Source of the DNA: Solobacterium sp.
GTDB lineage: Bacteria; Bacillota_I; Bacilli_A; Erysipelotrichales; Erysipelotrichaceae
DNA: 64,000 bases
Assembly: GCA_017404505.1 (NCBI GenBank)
Contig: JAFRCE010000002.1
Location: forward strand, 1-64,000
Direction of reading: 5' to 3'
The position numbers were made by a program, and so were the translations under genes. Below the pieces are notes generated by a model, which saw only the letters and a list, made by a program, of their open reading frames with translations, had not been told where the DNA came from and made no database searches. This document shows, piece by piece, positions 23,495-30,554 of this stretch (position 1 is the first letter of the stretch; the number at the start of each line of letters is the position of its first letter).

Positions 23495-24520
23495 TTACTG
23501 CAGCCAGTTCTTTTCAGTAATGACACATTCATAGCCATGGATCTTCAGATGATCGCCGATATGCAATGTGTCTTTTTTTGCGAGAATGTAGCCGTTGTTG
23601 ACGTTTTTGACATAGGAGTAGACAAGTTTGGAAACACGTCCGACTTCCTCGCCGTCAACATAGACTGCCTGACCCGGACCGCCGTACTGCTTGGCCTGGA
23701 TGTAGAAATCCTGATTCTCATCACAGACTTCGAAACCGACCATTTCTCTTTCCGGTCCGTTTTCCCGGACTTTCAGAAGGGCGTCCTTGCCGATGAAGTC
23801 CTTGTCCCAGTCAATATTCTTTTCCAGACCGACTTCAAACGGATTGGTATGGTTCAGATCACGCATGTAATAGAAACCGGCTTCGGTCGGCAGCGTCCAC
23901 GCGAAGACCTGGAATTCGGTGACTTCCTTTCCACCGGCTGCCTTGACGGCTGCGTCGATGACATCCTGGACATCGTCAGCGTCATCTGCCTGGCAGTAGA
24001 CTTCATAGCCGAATTTCTCACCGGTGAAGCCGCCGCGGTTGATCAGCACTTCATGGCCGGCAATCACGTCATTTTTATGCTGGAAGAACTTCAGTTCCTC
24101 GACGCCGCCTTCTGCGATTTCGTTCAGGACATCTTTGGATTTCGGACCCTGGACAGAGAACATATGCCAGTCTTCGGTGATTTCCGAAGTGTCGATGTCA
24201 TAGCCGTCGGAGTGGAAATAGAACCAGTCGTCGCACTTCGTGCCGTAAAGGGTGGACACCCAGTACTTCTCTTCCTCCAGACGCATGATGACGACGTCGT
24301 CGATGATTTCGCCTTCTTCGTTGAGCATGGTCGTGTAACGGTCGCGTCCCACTTTCAGAGTGGAGATCTTGTTGGGATAGATATAGTCGAGAAAACGGCA
24401 GGCATCCGGTCCGGTGACTTCCATCAGCTGATGGGTGAACAGATAATAACCGACTGCTTCGCGGACCGCCATGTGTTCCGAACGTTTCCATTCATCATCT
24501 TTGAATATGTTTTTATACAC
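23495..24520 (-). CDS. GcvT/aminomethyltransferase-family protein (folate-dependent demethylase type)
   Basis: 341 residues from GTG 24518-24520, which has AGGAGG 7 bases upstream. The fold is that of GcvT: RFLDYIYPNKISTLKVGR in the N-terminal region, GPKSKDVL and the substrate/folate loop INRGGFTGEKFGYEVY near 155-170, then RDLNHTNPFEVGLEKNIDWDKDFIGKDALL. FTGE(x)GYE is the family pattern. True GcvT normally sits with gcvH and gcvP, which are absent; the context is a Cys-rich unknown protein and an SDR, with folate enzymes nearby. It may therefore move a methyl or methylene group from another N- or O-methylated compound to tetrahydrofolate. Substrate unknown. Confidence 0.8.
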   Translation of the reverse strand: MYKNIFKDDEWKRSEHMAVREAVGYYLFTHQLMEVTGPDACRFLDYIYPNKISTLKVGRDRYTTMLNEEGEIIDDVVIMRLEEEKYWVSTLYGTKCDDWFYFHSDGYDIDTSEITEDWHMFSVQGPKSKDVLNEIAEGGVEELKFFQHKNDVIAGHEVLINRGGFTGEKFGYEVYCQADDADDVQDVIDAAVKAAGGKEVTEFQVFAWTLPTEAGFYYMRDLNHTNPFEVGLEKNIDWDKDFIGKDALLKVRENGPEREMVGFEVCDENQDFYIQAKQYGGPGQAVYVDGEEVGRVSKLVYSYVKNVNNGYILAKKDTLHIGDHLKIHGYECVITEKNWLQ

Positions 24521-24532
24521 GGAAAGGCCTCC

Positions 24533-25762
24533 TTACATGAATTTGTCGATCTTCTTGGCAATCTTGATTCTCATCTTTCCCTTCGGAGAATCTTCTTCCC
24601 AGACCGACCACTGGGCGTTGACGAGGGTTTTGACCATACCCTGCCACATATACAGATGCGCTTCGCAGACAGACTGGGTGCCGGTAATGGCCAAGTCGCC
24701 GCGGTTGATCACATAGATGACTTCGTCTTTGTTGAAAGCTTCGATTTCATAATGGCAGACCAGTGACTGCAGCAGCATTTCGATCACGCCGCCCAGCAGT
24801 CTTCCGTCTTCGCCGATCGTATTCGGAACACCGAGCCATTCACGGCATGCCCTGATGGCATAGCGTTCACCGAACATTGCCTTGCCGGCTGCTTCGAGAA
24901 CGCACTTCTTGATCCATTCGGCATTCTCGGCGGTTGTATAGCCGAGTTTTACAGCATTGTCAATGGCCGGCAGAAGGTACAGGGAAGCGGCGGTGGAAAG
25001 ATTGACCATCTGGTTGGAGGAGTCCGTTTCCGTATTGGTGCCGTTGACGAAATGATAGTCACATTCCTCACGGAACATCATGGATTCTTCCACACAGTCT
25101 TCTTCCTCGGTATACTTCTTGTAGTCGTCGGAGACAGCCGGGCCGAAGGATTCCCAGAGTTCATGCTCAGGTGCCGGATACTTTTCTCTGCTTTCGGCAA
25201 TGATGCGGCAGTGTCTGTCACCGCAGCCTTTGGCTTCGACCATCAGGTAGTCGAGCTTGTGGCCTTTTCTGTGTCTGGTCTCCGTCGCGTCCGCCTGTCC
25301 CTGCAGTGACATCGTCGTTGCCCGGCACAGTTCGGATCCGCAGATGTCCCAGTCACAGACATCCAGTTCCTTTTCACAGCGGTAGGTGCCGAAATCCTGG
25401 CAGCGGCCGCACATCAGCAGGGCGTCATCGCCCTTGTCACCGATCAGCGCGCCCGGATAGGAACCGCACATGAAGGGGTGAATGCCGAAACCGTCGTCAC
25501 CGGGATAGTTGATGCCGGTATAGTACAGTCTGCCATAGGCTTCCTTGCACATTTCGGAAGCACGGGTGGCGTAGTCGGGGATGATGATACGGTAAGCCTG
25601 GGCCACCGCGGCACTCAGGACCGCCTCAAAGCGGGAGGCATAGTGCAGTGCGTCCTGATAGGACATCAGTTTGTTCCAGGGAGACTGCACGGCATTGTAC
25701 TGGGTAAAGCCGGCTTCGTTTCCTGAATTGGCAGGAATTCTTCCGTCTATTTTCTTCGTCAT
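24533..25762 (-). CDS. Cysteine-rich protein of unknown family in the C1 cluster
   Basis: 409 residues from ATG 25760-25762 (AAAGGAG 7 bases upstream; the frame also allows a TTG two codons earlier). Not recognised. Cysteines cluster at about 72, 99, 118, 121, 129, 136, 141, 146, 180 and 185, including CGRCQDF, CDWDICGSELC and GCGDRHCR; more follow in ECDYHF and VCEAHLYM. The pattern suggests metal or Fe-S binding. GCGDRHC faintly recalls the GDxxC element of V4R-type ligand-binding domains, and ECDYHF recalls L-2-amino-thiazoline-4-carboxylate hydrolases, but neither is convincing. It has no signal peptide or membrane helix. It lies 12 bases upstream of the GcvT-like gene and 12 bases after the SDR gene, so the three are one operon. 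Confidence 0.7.
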   Translation of the reverse strand: MTKKIDGRIPANSGNEAGFTQYNAVQSPWNKLMSYQDALHYASRFEAVLSAAVAQAYRIIIPDYATRASEMCKEAYGRLYYTGINYPGDDGFGIHPFMCGSYPGALIGDKGDDALLMCGRCQDFGTYRCEKELDVCDWDICGSELCRATTMSLQGQADATETRHRKGHKLDYLMVEAKGCGDRHCRIIAESREKYPAPEHELWESFGPAVSDDYKKYTEEEDCVEESMMFREECDYHFVNGTNTETDSSNQMVNLSTAASLYLLPAIDNAVKLGYTTAENAEWIKKCVLEAAGKAMFGERYAIRACREWLGVPNTIGEDGRLLGGVIEMLLQSLVCHYEIEAFNKDEVIYVINRGDLAITGTQSVCEAHLYMWQGMVKTLVNAQWSVWEEDSPKGKMRIKIAKKIDKFM

Positions 25763-25774
25763 TTTCAATCTCCT

Positions 25775-26680
25775 TTAATCCTCTTCCGGATAGGCGTCGA
25801 TGGCCGGCTGGTATCTGACGATATTATGGGAAGCGCCGCCGTCAACGACGATGGTTTCGCCGGTAATGCCGTCGCCCATCGGTGTGCACAGGGAATAGGC
25901 AATGATGCCGACCTGATCGACCGGCAGCTGGCCGTCCACCGACCAGACCATCAGTTCGTCATAGAATTCGTCCTGCTGTTCTTCGGTGATGAATTCACTG
26001 GCGAGATTGCCGGCCGCACCCGGTGTGACCATGCCGCCGGGAGCGACAGAATTGACCATGATGCCGTAGCGCTTCAGTTCCTTGGCGGCTTCGGTCACCA
26101 GACCCATGACCGCCGCCTTGCTGGAAGCGTAGTGCGGATAGCCGCCGAATACCGGATACGGCACGATCGGGCTGTTTGAGGAAATCAGTACGATTTTTCC
26201 TTCGATACCGTGTTCCTTCATATATTTGCTGACATATTTGACGCCGAAGAAGGCACCGTAGACATTCGTCTCAAAGATCAGTTCCAGATCCTGACGCGGC
26301 AGATCATAGATCTTCGCGTAGTTCCAGATCGCGGCGCTGTTGACAAAGATGTCAAGCGAGCCAAATGTCTCGGCGGTGAAATCAACCAGCGCCTTGACTT
26401 CTTCTTCATTGCGGACATCGGTGAAGCAGAAGCGGACACGGTCGGCAAATCCCTGGCCGGCAAACAGCGGCATGGCCGCTTCTTCTTCGATGCGGGAGTT
26501 GGATGCGACAACGACTTTGGCGCCGCCCTGCAGAAGACGCAGCGCGATATCGAAGCCTAGGCCGGAAGTTCCGCCGGTCACCAATGCGGTTTTGTCTTTG
26601 ACAGAGAACATCTCCGCAAAAGGACGGGCTTTCTGAATATAGCCTTCAAGCATTTTTTTATCATCTGGTGTAAAAGCCAT
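25775..26680 (-). CDS. Short-chain dehydrogenase/reductase
   Basis: 301 residues, classical SDR with a 25-residue N-terminal extension. The cofactor loop is TGGTSGLG near residue 35. NSAA replaces the usual NAG. The catalytic Ser is in LISSNSP, followed by Tyr and Lys in YASSK near 180, and VNSVAPGGMVTPG. The first gene of the SDR/Cys-rich/GcvT operon, with AGGAGG before the ATG and a 9-bp inverted repeat in the leader. It probably oxidises or reduces the pathway substrate; its identity is unknown. A PucR/CdaR-type regulator is transcribed divergently. Confidence 0.88.
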   Translation of the reverse strand: MAFTPDDKKMLEGYIQKARPFAEMFSVKDKTALVTGGTSGLGFDIALRLLQGGAKVVVASNSRIEEEAAMPLFAGQGFADRVRFCFTDVRNEEEVKALVDFTAETFGSLDIFVNSAAIWNYAKIYDLPRQDLELIFETNVYGAFFGVKYVSKYMKEHGIEGKIVLISSNSPIVPYPVFGGYPHYASSKAAVMGLVTEAAKELKRYGIMVNSVAPGGMVTPGAAGNLASEFITEEQQDEFYDELMVWSVDGQLPVDQVGIIAYSLCTPMGDGITGETIVVDGGASHNIVRYQPAIDAYPEED

Positions 26681-26981
26681 AAATTATAATCCTCCTGATT
26701 GCTTGCGAAAGGTGTATTCCCGGGATTGAATACACCCTTATTCTAGAAAACCGGAAAGAACGGAAAAATGCTGAAAACACATGGTTTTTCCCGGTTTTGA
26801 CAAACTGTTTTGGCGGGCGGGAAACAGAGGAATCCGCCAAGAAGGCGGTAAGGAAACCGATCCGAATCATGACGCGGGAAAAAGCCGCGTCAGTTTATAC
26901 TGTTCTCTTTCACTGGACACCTACAAAATGACGGTCACCAGAAACGAATATCATGTATAATCAGATTGCAGGACAATCATT
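26681..26981. promoter_or_regulatory. Divergent intergenic region with three inverted repeats
   Basis: No gene is seen here. Inverted repeats: GGTGTATTC (26711-26719) with GAATACACC (26728-26736); CCGCC-AAGAA-GGCGG (26834-26848); TGACGCGG-GAAAAAG-CCGCGTCA (26870-26892). A TATAAT lies at 26956-26961 on the plus strand, 20 bases before the regulator ATG. The first repeat is in the SDR leader and could be an operator or an mRNA hairpin. I compared the region mentally with glycine, cobalamin, SAM and tetrahydrofolate riboswitch cores and saw no match. Confidence 0.5.
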
Positions 26982-28502
26982 ATGAAACTGAACGCGGATA
27001 TCATTTATCATGAACTGAAAAAGAATTACCGGACGGAAATGAGCGGGCCGAAAACAGAACGGCTGAAACTGCCGCGGCCGGAGTTTTATATGGAAGAAGA
27101 CAATGCTTTTCTTTCTGACCATCTGTATCTGGCAACGGCCGACCATTTGCCGCGGCGGCCGGTGATCCAGGATCATGCCGTGCTGGTGTGTATCGGCGAG
27201 CACATCAATCTGAAAAACTACCGGAACCGTCTCTGTCTGATCATCATTAAAAACAAGGCTGATTTCTTCCGGGTCTATCAGTATCTGCAGAAGGTTTTTG
27301 ATTACTACGAGACATGGGAAAAACAGCTTTACAATGATCTTTTCAATGATGCCGGAATAGCCCGGATGCTGGAGGATTCCGCCCATATCTTCAGCCGGCC
27401 GGTCACGCTTCTGGATAAATCGTTCCGTCTGGTTGCCGGAAACGAAGGACCGGAAAAGACCTTCAGCGGCAAGAATTCCCTGACACCGCAGGCCATTGAC
27501 ACATTTCTTTCATCCTATGATCTGATGACCGAGAAAAAAGGCGCTATTAAAATCGATTTCGCCGATCATAAAGTGCTCTGTGTCAATCTGTTCAACCGGA
27601 ACAATGAATATGAAGGCTGTCTGTATATTGAACCCGGCAGTGATTCGTTTGCCGGTGAGGAACAGCTGGCCGAGTTTCTGGCGGCCATGCTGGAACAGAC
27701 GATCGTGCGGAATCCGACGGTAATCAACGATGAACAGGCGACGCTGAAAAAAGTCATGCAGACACTGGTGGAGGAGATGCCTCTTTCCCATGCCCAGCGC
27801 TGGGTGCTGAACGCTTCGAACCGCAAGAATACATATATCTGTGTGGAAATGGAATACCGGCAAAGCCAGTCACCGCTGCCGGCTTCCTATATATGTGACA
27901 GTTTTGAAGAAGTTTTCGCGGCATCCTACGCATTCGCCAATGAACGCGCCATTACCGGATTTATTGACGTCGGACCGCTGATGGATCCGAAATTAAAAGA
28001 CTATAAAGTGAATCTGAACCGCAGTCTGAATGATTTTATCGGCCGGATGCGCCTCAACGTCGGTATTTCCAACGAATTTGACGATCTGTTTGATATCCGC
28101 ATCCACTACATGCAGGCCAGATCCGCCTTGGAAAACGGCATGATCATGAGTCCGAGCGGACATCTGTTCTATTTTGCCAGTTATGCCCTGACCGAAATGA
28201 TCATCAATTCGCTGGGCGGACTGCCGGCTGAGGCGTATTTCCCCAGCGGTCTGAAAGGCATCTTCGAGCATGACAGGACTTCCGGGGTTTCCTACCTGGA
28301 AACGCTGAAGGTCTTTCTGGAAGAAAACCAGTCCTATACAGCCGCTGCCCAGAAGCTGTACATTCACCGTTCGACCCTGATCGATCGGATCAGCCGCATC
28401 GAGAGAGAACTGAAGATCGATCTCAGCGACCCGGATCAGCGGCTGCAGCTGGAGATCCTGCTGAAGGCAATCGATATCGAGGAAATTCTTCGCATGCAGT
28501 AA
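26982..28502 (+). CDS. PucR/CdaR-type transcriptional regulator
   Basis: 506 residues. The N-terminal 100 residues are an unassigned sensor-like part, then a GAF-like middle region. The C-terminal 60 residues form the PucR helix-turn-helix (FLEENQSYTAAAQKLYIHRSTL, then RISRIERELKIDL). This family controls use of purines, sugar acids and other small compounds in response to a ligand. It is divergent from the SDR operon and next to the folate genes, so it most likely controls this cluster. AGGA lies 9 bases before the ATG. A -10 TATAAT is 20 bases upstream. Confidence 0.87.
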   Translation: MKLNADIIYHELKKNYRTEMSGPKTERLKLPRPEFYMEEDNAFLSDHLYLATADHLPRRPVIQDHAVLVCIGEHINLKNYRNRLCLIIIKNKADFFRVYQYLQKVFDYYETWEKQLYNDLFNDAGIARMLEDSAHIFSRPVTLLDKSFRLVAGNEGPEKTFSGKNSLTPQAIDTFLSSYDLMTEKKGAIKIDFADHKVLCVNLFNRNNEYEGCLYIEPGSDSFAGEEQLAEFLAAMLEQTIVRNPTVINDEQATLKKVMQTLVEEMPLSHAQRWVLNASNRKNTYICVEMEYRQSQSPLPASYICDSFEEVFAASYAFANERAITGFIDVGPLMDPKLKDYKVNLNRSLNDFIGRMRLNVGISNEFDDLFDIRIHYMQARSALENGMIMSPSGHLFYFASYALTEMIINSLGGLPAEAYFPSGLKGIFEHDRTSGVSYLETLKVFLEENQSYTAAAQKLYIHRSTLIDRISRIERELKIDLSDPDQRLQLEILLKAIDIEEILRMQ

Positions 28503-28544
28503 AAAAACAGATGCAATTATGGGCATCTGTTTTCTGTCATCTGC

Positions 28545-28760
28545 TTATTTGGAGCAGGCTCTCAGATCAGCGTCGATTTCGTCAGCGTGAACAGCGACTT
28601 CAGCGGATTCGGGATAGCTCAGAAGCTTGCGGTATGTCAGACCGCCAACCAGCTTCATGCGCGGATCCTTTGTGGAACCCGGAGCCCACTTTTCCATAAC
28701 TGCCTTGCCTTCCGGTGATCTCATGATGTCTTTGATTTTGGAATCGAGTGATAATGCCAT
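28545..28760 (-). CDS. Small helical protein of unknown function
   Basis: 71 residues from ATG 28758-28760, which has AGGAGG 7 bases upstream; the longer frame is rejected. Sequence features: SKIKDIMRSPEGKAVMEKWAPG, then DPRMKLVGGLTYRKLLSYPE, and an acidic C terminus with one Cys. This helical pattern (pre-AV(L/M)EK..PG...DPRMK...G.T.RKL) is, as far as I recall, found as a small domain appended to various anaerobic enzymes, but I cannot name it. Convergent with the regulator gene. It may be an accessory subunit of the cluster. Confidence 0.65.
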   Translation of the reverse strand: MALSLDSKIKDIMRSPEGKAVMEKWAPGSTKDPRMKLVGGLTYRKLLSYPESAEVAVHADEIDADLRACSK

Positions 28761-28947
28761 GATATTTTCCTCCTGTATTGGTTTGTTCATTCCTTCCCGG
28801 GAATCTGATTTTATGATAGAGGAAGAAAGAAGCTGCATCTATCCGATAAAAAACAGATTATTTTACGGTGAAAACCATTAAAATGATTGTACGGACTCAC
28901 CTCAGAAAGAAGATATGATGGATATGGATAATGATAAGGAGAATGCC

Positions 28948-29556
28948 ATGCTGGATATGACATTGAAAGAATTCGCGGTTGCTTCCGCTTCCAAGGCTCC
29001 GGTTCCGGGCGGCGGCGGGGTCAGCGCGATGTGCGGCGCATTGTCTGCTTCACTCGCGGAGATGGTGACCAATCTCACAACCGGGAAAAAGAGATATGCG
29101 CAGTACGAAGAGGAAATACAGACAATTATGAAGCAGGCGGAAGAACTGCGGACAGACCTGCTGGACTGCATCAACAAAGACGCGGAGGCATTTGCCCCGC
29201 TGGCCAGGGCGTATGGCATGGACCGGAACGAAGAAGGCTATGCTGAGCGGCTGGAGGCGTGCCTGAAAGAAGCTGCCAGACCGCCGTTTGCGATTCTGGA
29301 ACACTGTGCAAAAGTCGTGGAACTGGATGAGAGGCTGGCGGTGATCGGCTCCAAACTTGCGGTGTCCGATGCCGGAACGTCGGTAATGCTGGCGCACGGT
29401 GCCATGCATGGGGCTTTTCTGAACGTCATGGTCAATACCAGACTGATGAAGGACAGAGAATATGCGGATGCTTTTGAAAAGCAGGCGAAGGATCTGCTGG
29501 ATGAATATGCCGGACGGGCATTGAAATGCTATGCGGCGGTAACGGAGAGACTGTAA
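28948..29556 (+). CDS. fchA: Methenyltetrahydrofolate cyclohydrolase / formiminotetrahydrofolate cyclodeaminase family
   Basis: 202 residues from ATG 28948, which has AAGGAG 6 bases upstream and gives the usual N terminus (DMTLKEFAVASASKAPVPGGGG). PVPGGGGVSA near residue 20 is the folate-binding signature. Upstream ATGs are possible but lack a ribosome binding site. The family converts 5,10-methenyl-THF to 10-formyl-THF or deaminates formimino-THF. No histidine- or glycine-degradation gene is nearby; instead the folD start overlaps its stop (TAATG). I therefore favour the cyclohydrolase role, supplying the step that this FolD seems unable to do. Confidence 0.85.
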   Translation: MLDMTLKEFAVASASKAPVPGGGGVSAMCGALSASLAEMVTNLTTGKKRYAQYEEEIQTIMKQAEELRTDLLDCINKDAEAFAPLARAYGMDRNEEGYAERLEACLKEAARPPFAILEHCAKVVELDERLAVIGSKLAVSDAGTSVMLAHGAMHGAFLNVMVNTRLMKDREYADAFEKQAKDLLDEYAGRALKCYAAVTERL

Positions 29557-30410
29557 TGGCAAAACTGTTAAAAGGAAAAGAAGTCGCGGCGGCGCTGAAT
29601 GAACAGTCCGCTCAGAAAGCGGCGAATCTGAAAGAAAGGGGAATTACACCGACCCTGGCGATTCTCAGAGTAGGTGAAAAAGGAGACGACATCTCCTATG
29701 AAAAAGGAGCGATGAAGCGCTGCGCCGCGGTCGGGGTGGAAGTAAAGAATATCATACTGCCCGAAGATGTTGGCCAGGAAGAGTTCTATCAGACGCTTGA
29801 TGATCTGAATCACGATCCTTCCGTGCATGGCATCCTGATGTTTCGGCCATTGCCAAAGCATCTGGACAACGAGAAGGCAAGGAACGCGATCGCTCCGGAA
29901 AAGGATATCGACGGATGCTCGGACGGTTCCCTGGCCGGTGTCTTTACCGGCAACGGCAGAGGCTTCGCACCATGTACGGCAGAGGCCGCGATCGCCGTCC
30001 TGGAATACTACGACATCGACATCACCGGCAAAAACGCTGTCGTTCTCGGCCGTTCGCTGGTCGTCGGAAGACCATTGGCCATGATGCTGATGCAGAAAAA
30101 CGCAACGGTCACGATCTGCCATACCCGTACCCAGAATATGGCGGAAATCACCAGGAAAGCCGATATCGTCATTTCCTGCATGGGCCGCATCGAAATACTT
30201 GACAGCCGTTTTTTCAGCGAAGGACAGACCGTGATCGATGTCGGAATCACCTGGAGCAACGAAAAGAAGAAAGTCTGCGGCGACTGCCTGTTTGAAGAAG
30301 TAGAGCCCGTTGTCAGGGCGATCACGCCGGTGCCCGGCGGGGTAGGGGCTGTGACAACCAGTCTGCTGGTGCGGCATGTCATTGAAGCGGCTGAAAAATC
30401 AGTTTCATAG
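29556..30410 (+). CDS. folD: Methylenetetrahydrofolate dehydrogenase (FolD), lacking the usual cyclohydrolase residues
   Basis: 284 residues from ATG 29556, overlapping the fchA stop. NADP-binding part: VVLGRSLVVGRPLAMML, TVTICHTRT, VIDVGI. In bifunctional FolD the catalytic Lys sits four residues after Tyr in YVxxKxK and a Gln in VQLPLP assists. Here the first motif reads SYEKGAMKRC, with Ala at the Lys position, and the second reads MFRPLP, with Phe for Gln. The later Asp in DIDGC is kept. This predicts a monofunctional dehydrogenase, with FchA as the partner cyclohydrolase. A terminator follows. Confidence 0.9.
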   Translation: MAKLLKGKEVAAALNEQSAQKAANLKERGITPTLAILRVGEKGDDISYEKGAMKRCAAVGVEVKNIILPEDVGQEEFYQTLDDLNHDPSVHGILMFRPLPKHLDNEKARNAIAPEKDIDGCSDGSLAGVFTGNGRGFAPCTAEAAIAVLEYYDIDITGKNAVVLGRSLVVGRPLAMMLMQKNATVTICHTRTQNMAEITRKADIVISCMGRIEILDSRFFSEGQTVIDVGITWSNEKKKVCGDCLFEEVEPVVRAITPVPGGVGAVTTSLLVRHVIEAAEKSVS

Positions 30411-30438
30411 AGCTGACCCTAAAAGGGTTGGCTTTTTT
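30411..30438 (+). terminator. Terminator after folD
   Basis: AGCTGACCCT-AAA-AGGGTTGGCT (10 bp with two G-T pairs) followed by TTTTT. Confidence 0.8.
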
Positions 30439-30554
30439 CTTTGCCGGATTCTGATACAAACAGCCGGAATTGTTGAAAACGGAAAATGTTTGTCGGTATT
30501 GACAGAAGCAAAATGTTACAATGATGATAGAGAAGTGTGTGGAGGAAAATTACA

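Noticed and set aside
23399..24766. A 455-codon plus-strand frame
   Set aside because: Antisense to the GcvT-like gene; low-complexity shadow composition.
26681..26981. A glycine, cobalamin, SAM or folate riboswitch
   Set aside because: The hairpins do not carry the conserved cores that I can recall; kept only as an unexplained structured region.
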